NCBI RefSeq assembly: GCF_900109645.1 | Contig: NZ_FOBG01000001.1 | Coordinates: 3,144,262 to 3,208,261 of the forward strand | DNA: 64,000 nucleotides | Direction of reading: 5' to 3' | DNA from: Duganella sp. CF402 | GTDB lineage: Bacteria > Pseudomonadota > Gammaproteobacteria > Burkholderiales > Burkholderiaceae_D | In this document: positions 8,879 to 16,486 of the stretch, piece after piece | Numbering within the stretch: the stretch's first letter is position 1 | Layout: each line of letters starts with the position of its first letter | The notes under the pieces: generated by a model | The model's database searches: none | What the model was told of the DNA's origin: nothing | Seen by the model: only the letters and a program-made list of their open reading frames with translations | Translations under genes and position numbers: made by a program

Positions 8879-10092
8879 GATCTCTCCAGATTTTGTTTTT
8901 TAAAATTAACGACGTGATTTCGCACCAGGGGACGGGCCCATCCCGCAATGCCAAGAATGAAGAACAGCGTGAGAAACAGTAGTGTCATCGCCAGCCGCAG
9001 ACCGACCAGGTCGCCCAGCCAGCCGACCAGCAGCGGCAGCAGCGCGCCGCCGAGAATGCCGGTGCACAGGATGCCGGACAGCGCACCGTGATGGGTCGGC
9101 ACCGAATTGAGCGCCAGCGAGAAAATAACCGAGAACATCACCGACAGGCAGAAGCCTGATGCCGGGAAAGCCAACACTGCGGCTTGCGCTGAACCGAACA
9201 GTGCCAACCCGACGCAGCCCAGCGCCAGCACAGCAAACAGCGCCAGCACGGCCCGCGAATCAAGCAGTTTCAGCAAGCCCAATCCGGCCAGGCAGCCCAG
9301 CGCCATCAGGCCCCAGAACTGGCCGACCGCATCGGCGCCGGCGCCGCTGGGCGATATGTGGTGATATGTGCTGAGAAATTGCGACATCCAGTTCGCCAGC
9401 GACTGCTCGGTGCCGACGTAGGCCACCAAACCCACAAAGAACAGCCGTACATCGCGGCGGTCCAGCAACTCGCGGTAGGCGTACCAGCCGCCGCTCTTTT
9501 CGCTGTCAGTCAGCTCCAGCTTGGGCAGCGGCAAAATGCGGTTCACCACCAGCAGCACACAAAACAGCAGGCTAAACGCCCAGTAGAACGCGACCCACAC
9601 ACCCACAGTCCGGGCCGGGCCGGCATCGGCCATCAGCCAGCGAAACACCAGCGGGCTCAGGAACGACGCCAAGCCAAACACCAGCTGCGCCATCACCGAG
9701 TAGAACGCGAATTGCGCTTCGCCGCCAGCGGTCCGCAACAGGGGATTGATCACCACCTGCAGCAAGGCCATGCCCAGCCCGATGGTGAACAAGCCGCCGA
9801 TGACGGTCGCGTACTGCGGTTGCAGTGCGATCACCAATGAACCTGCCAGATTGAGGCCGAAGGCGCAGAACAAGGTGCCGCGCCCGCCCTTGCTTTCAAC
9901 CAGCAGGCCGCCGGGGATCGAGATCAGGCCGTAGGCGAGGAAAAAGGAGAAGGGTAAAAAACCCGCCATCGCCAGGCTCAGATGAAACTCATCGATCATG
10001 ATCGGCATCAGCGGGCCGATCAGATTGGTGACGAATGAGATCACGAACCAGATCAGCAGGATGTAGCCGATGATGAGCCGCCGGTGTTTCAT
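8875..10092 (-). CDS. MFS sugar permease (FucP/NagP-like)
   Basis: 405 residues with about 12 hydrophobic segments, a single major-facilitator unit. The N-terminal half contains FVTNLIGPLMPIMIDEFHLS and FLAYGLISIPGGLLVE, the style of the FucP/NagP group, which includes sugar:proton symporters for GlcNAc, glucose and fucose. It overlaps the kinase gene upstream (4 bases) and the receptor gene downstream (4 bases), so it is an integral member of the operon. It is expected to carry monomers (glucosamine or GlcNAc) across the inner membrane. Substrate is inferred from the company it keeps. Confidence 0.85.
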   Translation of the reverse strand: MKHRRLIIGYILLIWFVISFVTNLIGPLMPIMIDEFHLSLAMAGFLPFSFFLAYGLISIPGGLLVESKGGRGTLFCAFGLNLAGSLVIALQPQYATVIGGLFTIGLGMALLQVVINPLLRTAGGEAQFAFYSVMAQLVFGLASFLSPLVFRWLMADAGPARTVGVWVAFYWAFSLLFCVLLVVNRILPLPKLELTDSEKSGGWYAYRELLDRRDVRLFFVGLVAYVGTEQSLANWMSQFLSTYHHISPSGAGADAVGQFWGLMALGCLAGLGLLKLLDSRAVLALFAVLALGCVGLALFGSAQAAVLAFPASGFCLSVMFSVIFSLALNSVPTHHGALSGILCTGILGGALLPLLVGWLGDLVGLRLAMTLLFLTLFFILGIAGWARPLVRNHVVNFKKQNLERS

Positions 10093-11036
10093 GTCTCCTC
10101 CTTGAGGCAGTCGGCCAGCTCGCCTGGCTGGATCGCGCTGCGTGGGAACCGCTGCAAGATCGCCGCCGCCGCCCGGCAGCCCCCTGCCAGCGCCTGCGCC
10201 AGCCCGCCGCCACGCAGGCGCATGGCCAGATAACCGGCGTTGAAGGAATCTCCGGCACCGATGGTGTCAAAGATGGCAGCGCGCGCCGATTGCTGATGCA
10301 GCCGTTGGCCGCGCTGCACGCCGGTCACTCCTTTAGCCCCAGTCTTGACCACTATGCTTGCGCCAGGCTTACTCCAGTTCGCAAGCCGGTCCAGCGCCGC
10401 GTCCAGATCTTCGGTCGCGGTGATGCTGAGCGCTTCCAGTTCATTGATCAGCAAGTGATCGCACAAAGGTATCCATGAGGCGGCCAGGGCCCGGTTGGCC
10501 TCGGTCCAGTTGTCGGACGGCCAGCCGGTATCGAGCGCCACCTGGAAACCACGGGCACGGATGATTTCCATGAGTGCGGTGTAGTGCGCACGCAACCGAG
10601 GCAGCAGGAATACGCCGGTCAACAGGACGATCGCGCCGGCGGGACTGGCCGACGGCAAGCGCGTCAGCACATGCTCGAGCGAGAGGTGCTCGAGGTGGCC
10701 GTGGGTGGTGAAGAAATTGCGTTCGCCGCAGGCATGCATCAGCCCGACGGAAACCGTCGAAGGCATGTCGCAGATTTGCAGGTCGGCACGCAGACCGTGG
10801 AACTGGCCGTGCAGGAAACGGCCGAAGTCATCGTTGCCGACAGCGGAAATCAGGTGGGCAGGCAAACCCAGATGGCGCATGGCGAGCGCCGCATTGGCGG
10901 CCGAGCCACCGGCGCGAAGCTCGCTGCGAGGCAGCAGTACCTCGGTACCGATCTGCGGCCAGTCTTCAATCGACCCCATGACGAGATCGACGCCGAGGTC
11001 ACCAACAACGAATAAAGGGGGATAGGTAGTGTTCAT
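10089..11036 (-). CDS. PfkB-family sugar kinase
   Basis: 315 residues, full length for ribokinase-like enzymes. Signature 1 is seen as RAGGSAANAALAMRHLG (about residues 41-57). Signature 2 is DTIGAGDSFNAGYL (257-270), with D263 the catalytic base. The N-terminus VVGDLGVDLV is the first strand and shows that the ATG at 11036 is right. The enzyme phosphorylates a sugar, probably glucosamine given the SIS deaminase at the operon end; a ketose or nucleoside substrate cannot be excluded. It is the first gene of the leftward operon and has its own promoter immediately upstream (11044-11072). Confidence 0.87.
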   Translation of the reverse strand: MNTTYPPLFVVGDLGVDLVMGSIEDWPQIGTEVLLPRSELRAGGSAANAALAMRHLGLPAHLISAVGNDDFGRFLHGQFHGLRADLQICDMPSTVSVGLMHACGERNFFTTHGHLEHLSLEHVLTRLPSASPAGAIVLLTGVFLLPRLRAHYTALMEIIRARGFQVALDTGWPSDNWTEANRALAASWIPLCDHLLINELEALSITATEDLDAALDRLANWSKPGASIVVKTGAKGVTGVQRGQRLHQQSARAAIFDTIGAGDSFNAGYLAMRLRGGGLAQALAGGCRAAAAILQRFPRSAIQPGELADCLKEET

Positions 11037-11043
11037 ACCCCCG

Positions 11044-11072
11044 AATGTAGAGTACGTTCACCACCATGTCAA
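11044..11072 (-). promoter_or_regulatory. Sigma-70 promoter of the kinase-permease-receptor-deaminase operon
   Basis: On the minus strand, -35 TTGACA (11067-11072) is followed by exactly 17 bases and -10 TACATT (11044-11049). The transcription start would fall almost at the kinase ATG (11036), so the leader is very short or the mRNA is near leaderless. The operator-like box at 11074-11096 abuts the -35. Confidence 0.75.
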
Positions 11073-11073
11073 T

Positions 11074-11096
11074 AAATAAAACCAATGGATGTATTT
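11074..11096. promoter_or_regulatory. Operator-like AT-rich box upstream of the kinase promoter
   Basis: An imperfect 23-bp palindrome with AAATA/TATTT ends and a CCAATGG centre lies directly upstream of the -35 hexamer. Read on the minus strand it has the same organisation (AAATAC...ATTTATTGAC) as the box upstream of the GH9 promoter at 12399-12425. It probably binds the ROK regulator encoded next to it. Confidence 0.6.
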
Positions 11097-11098
11097 AA

Positions 11099-12346
11099 TC
11101 AGAGTCCACCGGCAAGGCGCTGCTGCCCCAGCAATTCAGCTGCATCCACCTCGCTGCGGCGCTCTGATTGCAGCACATCCAGACGCGGCGACAACATGTC
11201 GTAAAGAGGCAACACAGCGGCGCCGAGAATGGAACTATCCTGCTCGTGTTCCGACAACATGATGCGCTGCGCGGCGCCCGCCACGCCCCCGCGCACCGAG
11301 CGCGCCAGTGGCTGCGCCAGCTGCACCAGATGCGCTACCAGTGCCTTCGGCGCCGAGCCGCCGATCACGATCGTGTGGGGATCCAGCATGTTTTCAATGG
11401 TGCACACCGCATCGCGCAGACAGGCGGCCGCTTGCTCGCACCACGCTGCAAACGCTGGCTGGTCCGCCTGCTCTATCCACTGCGAAATCGGACATTCGTG
11501 TATGCCGCCGTTGTCCACGCCAAGCGCCTCGGCCAATGAATACAGCGACACGTAGCGTTCGAGGCAGCCGGCATTGCCGCAGTAGCACTCACGCCCGCCT
11601 TTGACCACGGGAATGTGGCCGATCTCGGTAGCGTTACCACTGGCGCCGCGATAAGCCGACCTGTTGTCGACCAGCACGCCCCCGAGCCCCATGCCCATGT
11701 GCAGATAGAAGAAATTATCGAGCGACTTGGCCACGCCAAACAGCGTTTCGCCCAGCGCGCCGGCGACACTATCGACGCTGTAAAACACCGGCAAGCCGGT
11801 GGCGTGGCGCAAATCATCGATCACCGACAGGTCGCTCCAGCCTTCCAGCGAGGTCGGACCGATGAAGCTGACTTCGGTTGCCACCAGCGGGCCGGGCAAG
11901 GCAACGCCGATGCCCCAGATTCTTTCCTGCGCGCCACGGCGCAGTTCTCGCACCAGATCGACCATCGCCAGCAATACCCGCTGCGGATCTGCTGTGTCCA
12001 CCTCGACGTGGCGGCGCTGCAATACCTCCCCCACCAGGCTCACCAGCGCGGCCGAGGCCTTGCCGTTCTCCAGGCTGATGCCAATCGCGCCACCGGCACC
12101 TGGGTTCAGCATGAATTCAATCGGAGGCTGCCCGCGCACCTTGTCGGCCTTCAGACGCCGGGAAACGATCAAGCCGATGGCTTCCAGATCGTTGGTGATG
12201 TTGGTGACGGTCTGTGGACTCAGCGAAACACTATCCACGATGTCTTTGCGCGACATCGCCCCTTGCTGACGAATCAGGTCGAGAACCACGCGCCGGTTGT
12301 AGGGTGCACTTGCTTGCTGATTCGTACCACGGGCATTGATCTTCAT
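11099..12346 (-). CDS. ROK-family transcriptional repressor (NagC/XylR type)
   Basis: 415 residues. The N-terminal winged helix (about residues 16-65: YNRRVVLDLIRQQGAMSRKD, SLSPQTVTNITNDLEAIGLI) is followed by a ROK sugar-binding domain. The zinc site is seen as EIGH (H244) and CYCGNAGCLE (C254, C256, C261). D192 lies at the position of the kinase catalytic aspartate. Regulators of this plan (NagC, Mlc, XylR) repress sugar genes and are released by the sugar or sugar phosphate. It lies between the two units it presumably controls, the kinase operon (62 bases downstream) and the divergent GH9 gene. The palindrome at 12399-12425 is close enough to its own promoter for autoregulation. Confidence 0.9.
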   Translation of the reverse strand: MKINARGTNQQASAPYNRRVVLDLIRQQGAMSRKDIVDSVSLSPQTVTNITNDLEAIGLIVSRRLKADKVRGQPPIEFMLNPGAGGAIGISLENGKASAALVSLVGEVLQRRHVEVDTADPQRVLLAMVDLVRELRRGAQERIWGIGVALPGPLVATEVSFIGPTSLEGWSDLSVIDDLRHATGLPVFYSVDSVAGALGETLFGVAKSLDNFFYLHMGMGLGGVLVDNRSAYRGASGNATEIGHIPVVKGGRECYCGNAGCLERYVSLYSLAEALGVDNGGIHECPISQWIEQADQPAFAAWCEQAAACLRDAVCTIENMLDPHTIVIGGSAPKALVAHLVQLAQPLARSVRGGVAGAAQRIMLSEHEQDSSILGAAVLPLYDMLSPRLDVLQSERRSEVDAAELLGQQRLAGGL

Positions 12347-12375
12347 GGAAATAGCATCCTGTCTGTAAAGGCAAC

Positions 12376-12381
12376 ATCATA
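12376..12381 (-). promoter_or_regulatory. Probable -10 element of the ROK gene
   Basis: TATGAT on the minus strand, about 30 bases before the ROK ATG. The sequence 16-17 bases upstream is TATTTT, a poor -35 that runs into the 12399-12425 palindrome, which is consistent with a promoter occluded by its own product. Confidence 0.4.
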
Positions 12382-12398
12382 CCGCAAGCGCGCCGCCA

Positions 12399-12425
12399 AA
12401 ATACTTACAATCATTGTTTGTATTT
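12399..12425. promoter_or_regulatory. 27-bp near-perfect palindrome, probable ROK operator
   Basis: The arms are AAATAC..ACAAT and ATTGT..GTATTT around a single central base. Only two base pairs on each side of the symmetry fail, so 11 of 13 pairs match. It abuts the GH9 -35 hexamer at 12427 and sits just upstream of the ROK -10, so one bound dimer could control both divergent genes. The related box at 11074-11096 occupies the same place relative to the kinase promoter. Confidence 0.7.
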
Positions 12426-12426
12426 A

Positions 12427-12455
12427 TTGACTCGGCCTGCTGGCCGATTTATAGT
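12427..12455 (+). promoter_or_regulatory. Sigma-70 promoter of the GH9 gene
   Basis: -35 TTGACT (12427-12432), 17-base spacer, -10 TATAGT (12450-12455). Transcription would begin near 12462, leaving a leader of about 35 bases before the ATG at 12497. The palindrome immediately upstream of the -35 is the likely repressor site. Confidence 0.75.
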
Positions 12456-12496
12456 GAAAAAACTGGCAACCGATTATTCCCACAACAAGGCTACAC

Positions 12497-14311
12497 ATGA
12501 GACCTGCATCGCGCACCATTTCACTTTTCCCTTTGGCCTTACTTGCGCTCCTTGCGCAGACGTGCACAGGCGCACAGGCCAGCCAGCCTGAGCCACTCAC
12601 CGTGCAGATCAATCAGGTTGCCCTCGACAGCAACGGACCAAAAATCGCCGTAGTGGAATCGCGGAGTGACGCCAGTGCCGGCCGTTATCGCGTGCTGCAG
12701 GATAAGCATCAGGTCGGTGAAGGAGAACTGCGCGCACTGCCCGCGTTCACCGAGTGGGGCGAAGGCCGGCGTTATTTCGCGGCCGATTTCTCCTCCTTCA
12801 CACAGACCGGCACGTATCAAATTGTGGTCGATATGAGCGGGCAATCGGCGGCGTCGGCGCCGGTCCCGGTCCACGCGAACGCCCTCTTCAGCACCACCGC
12901 CGCGTCACTGCTGGACTACTTCAAAAAAAGCCGCAATACCAGCAGCGCAGATCACAAGATCCGTATCTACGGCACCCCGCGCTACGTCGACGTCTGGGGC
13001 GGCTGGAACGATGCCGGCGGCGACAACGGCAAGTACTTATCGCATTTATCCTACGCCCACTTCTTCAACCCGCAGCAAGCTTCTATGGTCACCTGGGTGC
13101 TGGCAAAAACGGCGGACAGCACACCATCGCTGTACCGGCAGGCAGGCCTGGAAGCCGCCGTCTTGGAAGAAGCATTCTGGGGCGCGGACTACCTGCACCG
13201 CATCCTTGACCGGCAAGGTTATTTCTACATGACGGTATTTGATAAATGGGGCACCAACAATGCGGAACGCGTCGTTACCGGCTTTGAAGGCATAGACGGG
13301 GTCTACACGCGCAACTACAAATCCTCCTTCCGCGCGGGCGGCGGCATGGCCATCGCGGCGTTGGCGCGCGCGTCTATTTTGGCGCGCAACAGCGGCAAGC
13401 ACGGACGCTACACCGCAAGCACCTATCTTGCCGACGCTCAGCGGGCCTTCGACCATCTGGAAAAGCACAACCGCGAGTATTGCAGCGATGGCGTTGAAAA
13501 CATCATCGACGACTACACGGCGCTGATGGCCGCCACCGAACTGCATCACGCCACCCATCAGCAACGCTACCTTGATGCAGCAAGGCTGCGCGCAGCCCAT
13601 CTCAACGCACGCCTGAACGCAAGCGGTGTGTTCATCAGTGACCAGGGCGAGCGCCCTTATTACCACGGCGCCGAAGCCGGGTTCCCGATTGTGAGCCTGG
13701 CTTATTATCATGAGGCAGAAACCGACACGCTGTTACGCAATCAAGCCAGCAAGACCATCGCTGCGGCCCTAAGCAAACAATTGGCCATGAATCGCAGTGT
13801 CGCCAATCCCTACAATTATGCGCGCCAGACATTCCGCACCTTTGCAGATGGCCGCCTATCCGACAGCAGCTATGAAGGCTTCTTCATGCCCCATGCGAAC
13901 GAGACCGGCTACTGGTGGCAAGGAGAAAGTGCGCGCCTTTCCTCGCTGAGTACCGCAGCGCTGCTCGGCGGCCGCGTCAGCAATCCCGATCCAGCCGGCG
14001 CTTTCGGCGTCAGCAAAGAGTTGGCGGAGTTCGCCCAGAACCAGATCGACTGGACCTTGGGACGTAATCCCTACGGTATGACCATGCTGTACGGATTCGG
14101 CAAACTCAATCCCCCTTCCGCCGAGAGCGCTGGAACGATGCTGGCTGGCGGCATCTCCAACGGCATCACTGGCGCACAAGACAGCCCGCTGGGCGCTGGC
14201 ATCGCGTTTGCACCGGGTCCGGATGAAGAGCAATGGCGCTGGGTCGAACAATGGATACCGCATAGCGCGTGGCTGCTGCTAAACGCCAGCGCGATGGCGC
14301 CCAAACAATAA
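12497..14311 (+). CDS. Glycoside hydrolase family 9, probable exo-beta-glucosaminidase
   Basis: 604 residues: a Sec signal peptide (residues 1-29, ending GAQASQ), an N-terminal Ig-like CelD_N domain (about 33-125, LTVQINQVALDSNGPKIAVV), then an (alpha/alpha)6 catalytic domain. The GH9 base motif appears as GGWNDAGGDNGKY, with D172 and D176 and one extra glycine compared with the usual DAGD. The probable acid is E469 in PHANETGYWWQGES. DWTLGRNPYGMTMLYGFG is the conserved C-terminal block. GH9 includes endoglucanases, cellodextrinases and exo-beta-glucosaminidases; the DxxGD variant and the FNPQQ segment are in my memory linked to the last group. The SIS deaminase and ROK genes support glucosaminide. 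The location is periplasmic or extracellular. Confidence 0.83.
   Translation: MRPASRTISLFPLALLALLAQTCTGAQASQPEPLTVQINQVALDSNGPKIAVVESRSDASAGRYRVLQDKHQVGEGELRALPAFTEWGEGRRYFAADFSSFTQTGTYQIVVDMSGQSAASAPVPVHANALFSTTAASLLDYFKKSRNTSSADHKIRIYGTPRYVDVWGGWNDAGGDNGKYLSHLSYAHFFNPQQASMVTWVLAKTADSTPSLYRQAGLEAAVLEEAFWGADYLHRILDRQGYFYMTVFDKWGTNNAERVVTGFEGIDGVYTRNYKSSFRAGGGMAIAALARASILARNSGKHGRYTASTYLADAQRAFDHLEKHNREYCSDGVENIIDDYTALMAATELHHATHQQRYLDAARLRAAHLNARLNASGVFISDQGERPYYHGAEAGFPIVSLAYYHEAETDTLLRNQASKTIAAALSKQLAMNRSVANPYNYARQTFRTFADGRLSDSSYEGFFMPHANETGYWWQGESARLSSLSTAALLGGRVSNPDPAGAFGVSKELAEFAQNQIDWTLGRNPYGMTMLYGFGKLNPPSAESAGTMLAGGISNGITGAQDSPLGAGIAFAPGPDEEQWRWVEQWIPHSAWLLLNASAMAPKQ
14278..14311 (+). 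repeat. 34-bp direct repeat, copy 1 (3' end of the GH9 gene)
   Basis: The last 34 bases of the GH9 gene, from GCTAAACGCCAGCG to the TAA, match 15451-15484 at 32 of 34 positions in the same orientation. The two copies flank the damaged alpha/beta hydrolase. Confidence 0.8.
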
Positions 14312-15313
14312 TCTCAGGCTGGCTCGCCCTGCGCCACCGCCAGAGCCAATGAAAGCGCCGACGCACGTTCGCTGACGCGCTCGACAGCCGCCAGCAAGGC
14401 GTCTTGCGATAAATGCTGGATCATGTGCCCGCCCCCCTTCGAGCACAGTCAGATCGACATCTTGAAGATCATGCTGCAGATGTTGAGAGTTATGTGCGGG
14501 ACTGACGATCTTATCGCCATCCCCCACAATGATCGCTATCGGCATCGCCAATTCCGGATAATGCTTGTGCAGCACGGCGGCGCTGGGAATCATCATGGCT
14601 GTTTCTTCAGCCTCAGCGCGCAGCTGCTGTGGCCGGAGGGCCATCCACGGCGCCATGCGTTTGAAGCTGTCGGGAACCGCCGCCGGGAAGAACGCGCGAT
14701 TTACTGCCGCAGGCCAGATCAAACGACCGATCAACGGCGACAATGTGTGAGCCAGCAAATTGCCCAGCAAAGGAATCGCTGGCGTCGCAGTCAGGACATC
14801 CAGCCTGACGCTGGGGTAGTAATAGCCAGACGCCAGCACCAGGCCGGTCACCCTCTCGGGCTTCTGCATGGCCATCGACAACGCCACCAGCGTGCCCCAG
14901 GAATGGGCCAGGATCACCGCATCCCGCACCTCCAGCTGCTCCAGCGCAGCCGCGATGAGCCTGGCCTGCGCCGCCGGTGTCCACAGTTTGCCGCGCGGGC
15001 GTTCGCTGTAGCCGAAGCCGGGGCGGTCGAACGCGATCACACGGTAGTTCTGCGCCAGCTGATCAAAGAGCCCCGCATTGCGGAAATCCTCGGCGATGAC
15101 TCCGTTGCCGTGCAAAAGCACCACCGTGGAGCCCTGTCCTTTGCGGAAATAATGCAAGCGCACGCCATCCACGGTGATGAACTCGCCCAGAGGCGGATTC
15201 TCCCGCTCAGCTTGCACAGTCTTGTACCGCACTGCCAGCCAGGCCGCCGCAAAGATTGCTGCGCCTACCGCGAGTCCTGCATGCTTAGGTTTATCCTGAA
15301 TCTGGTTTTTCAT
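14279..15313 (-). CDS. Alpha/beta hydrolase with frameshifted C-terminus (probable pseudogene)
   Basis: The first 290 residues are a normal membrane-anchored alpha/beta hydrolase. There is an N-terminal hydrophobic anchor (about 11-27), the oxyanion loop VVLLHGNG, the nucleophile elbow AHSWGT (S138) and an acid-bearing IVGDGDKIV. At about residue 292 a run of six C (14432-14437; G on the coding strand) shifts the frame. Removing one base restores EGGGHMIQHLSQDALLAAV, with the catalytic histidine, and a TGA stop at 14314-14316. As it stands, the open frame instead runs through 50 unlike residues into the GH9 3' end. The cause is a recent mutation, homopolymer phase variation or a sequencing error. 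Relatives are haloperoxidase-like esterases; substrate unknown. Confidence 0.75.
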   Translation of the reverse strand: MKNQIQDKPKHAGLAVGAAIFAAAWLAVRYKTVQAERENPPLGEFITVDGVRLHYFRKGQGSTVVLLHGNGVIAEDFRNAGLFDQLAQNYRVIAFDRPGFGYSERPRGKLWTPAAQARLIAAALEQLEVRDAVILAHSWGTLVALSMAMQKPERVTGLVLASGYYYPSVRLDVLTATPAIPLLGNLLAHTLSPLIGRLIWPAAVNRAFFPAAVPDSFKRMAPWMALRPQQLRAEAEETAMMIPSAAVLHKHYPELAMPIAIIVGDGDKIVSPAHNSQHLQHDLQDVDLTVLEGGRAHDPAFIARRLAGGCRARQRTCVGAFIGSGGGAGRASLRLLFGRHRAGV

Positions 15314-15450
15314 GGTCGACCTCTGGTGAAAAACTTCATCTTGCGCTTCAAATTACTGCAGCGCGGTAGGAGGGCATCAGCGGATGACGTAGGACAGGTG
15401 CTGACGCGCAGGACCGTCCGCTCGGTGCTGACATCACATTTGCGCTGGCC

Positions 15451-15484
15451 GCTAAACGCCAGCGCGATGGGGCCCAAGCAATAA
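15451..15484 (+). repeat. 34-bp direct repeat, copy 2 (orphan GH9 tail)
   Basis: This repeats the last 34 bases of the GH9 gene with two substitutions and still encodes LNASAMGPKQ followed by a stop. The sequence just upstream (CATTTGCGCTGGCCGCT) is also recognisably like the GH9 end. It looks like the relic of a second GH9-type gene or of a duplication. Confidence 0.8.
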
Positions 15485-15555
15485 GCCCGGCACCTCGTTT
15501 GCCTGCTCAGTATCAAAGCACATCTGCTTCTTATCGATATCTTGGAGAAACTGCC

Positions 15556-15957
15556 ATGTTCGGCATTGGTTCAACTTATCTTTATCTAGACACCGTCATG
15601 TCAGAACTCAAGCCATTGCATTGGATCGGATCGGCAAAGAAAGAGTTGGAAGCGATGCCGGAAGCTGTACAGGACTCCTTTGGTTACGCATTGCTGCTGG
15701 CGCAAAAAGGCAGCAAGCACAACAACGCAAAACCGTTGACAGGCTTCGGCGGCGCCGGGGTGCTTGAGGTCGTCGATATCCATCACGGAAACGCCTACAG
15801 AGCCGTGTACACAGTGCGCTTTGCGAAAGCGGTTTATGTACTACACTGCTTCCAGAAGAAGTCAAAGAAAGGAATTGCAACGCCCAAGCGGCAAATCGAT
15901 CTCATCAAAGCCCGCTTACTGATCGCAGCAGCACAGGAAAGGAGTGATTGGGCATGA
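15556..15957 (+). CDS. HigB/RelE-superfamily toxin (Gp49-like)
   Basis: 133 residues if ATG 15556 is used; this start has a well-placed GGAG (15543-15546). The family usually begins nearer MSELKPLHWIGSAKKELEAM (ATG 15598, giving 119 residues), which has no clear ribosome site. The pattern PLTGFGGAGVLEVVDIHHGNAYRAVYTVRF, then VYVLHCFQKKSKKGIATP and ID.IKARL, is that of the phage-derived Gp49-like/HigB toxins, ribosome-dependent mRNA interferases. The stop overlaps the antitoxin start by 4 bases, and the toxin-first order is that of higBA. No partner other than the XRE gene is nearby. Confidence 0.85.
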   Translation: MFGIGSTYLYLDTVMSELKPLHWIGSAKKELEAMPEAVQDSFGYALLLAQKGSKHNNAKPLTGFGGAGVLEVVDIHHGNAYRAVYTVRFAKAVYVLHCFQKKSKKGIATPKRQIDLIKARLLIAAAQERSDWA

Positions 15958-16238
15958 GCACAATCTTCATCAATGGCGTTCCTATTGAACTAGGCAGCGG
16001 CAATGTGTACGCAGATTTAGGCTATCCAGACGCGGAGGACATGCTGGTCAAGGCCGGACTTGTACATCAAATCCAGCAAATAATCGACAGCAAAGGGCTG
16101 ACGCAACAGCAAGCTGCAAAACAGATAAACGTTGAGGAAGCTTGGCTGTCAGACCTGCTCGATGGGAAATTCAGAAATATCGACACGTCCACCATCATGA
16201 AATATCTGGAGCAGTTGGCGCCCCCGCGTCGGGAATAA
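15954..16238 (+). CDS. XRE-family antitoxin (HigA-like)
   Basis: 94 residues. The N-terminal part (STIFINGVPIELGSGNVYAD) is followed by a helix-turn-helix (GLVHQIQQIIDSKGLTQQQA, then KQINVEEAWLSDLLDGKFRN) of the HTH_37 type that pairs with Gp49-like toxins. The ATG at 15954 overlaps the toxin stop (ATGA) and has GGAG about 8 bases upstream. It is expected to neutralise the toxin by direct contact and to repress the module's promoter. A strong hairpin terminator follows at 16271. Confidence 0.87.
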   Translation: MSTIFINGVPIELGSGNVYADLGYPDAEDMLVKAGLVHQIQQIIDSKGLTQQQAAKQINVEEAWLSDLLDGKFRNIDTSTIMKYLEQLAPPRRE

Positions 16239-16270
16239 GAAATCGCGAATCTTCAGTAAGTAGACAACAA

Positions 16271-16308
16271 AAAACCCGCTTTCTCCGAGGAGAAAGCGGG
16301 TTTTCTGA
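16271..16308. terminator. Bidirectional intrinsic terminator
   Basis: A perfect 15-bp stem (16271-16285 with 16290-16304, core ACCCGCTTTCTC) closes a CGAG loop. The stem ends in AAAA/TTTT, so it works on both strands. It ends the toxin-antitoxin unit on the plus strand and tRNA-Thr on the minus strand. Confidence 0.9.
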
Positions 16309-16315
16309 TTGTTCC

Positions 16316-16391
16316 TGGTGCCGCTTGCCGGAATCGAACTGGCGACCTTTTCATTACGAATGAACTGCTCTACCGACTGAGCTAAAGCGGC
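16316..16391 (-). tRNA. tRNA-Thr (anticodon CGT)
   Basis: 76 bases with CCA encoded. Acceptor GCCGCTT pairs with AAGCGGC. The D arm is GCTC..GAGC. The anticodon loop TTCGTAA has CGT at 34-36, reading ACG threonine codons. The T loop is TTCGATT. One A-C mismatch is visible in the T stem (positions 52-62). Otherwise the cloverleaf is complete. It stands alone between the toxin-antitoxin pair and fbp. Confidence 0.95.
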
Positions 16392-16486
16392 GACGACCCG
16401 CATTCTAACAAAGAACCTGCACTGCAACCAGCCCTAAAACGATAATTTTTGGATCTGGTTGCAATTTTCATATTGCTTTGTGCGAA

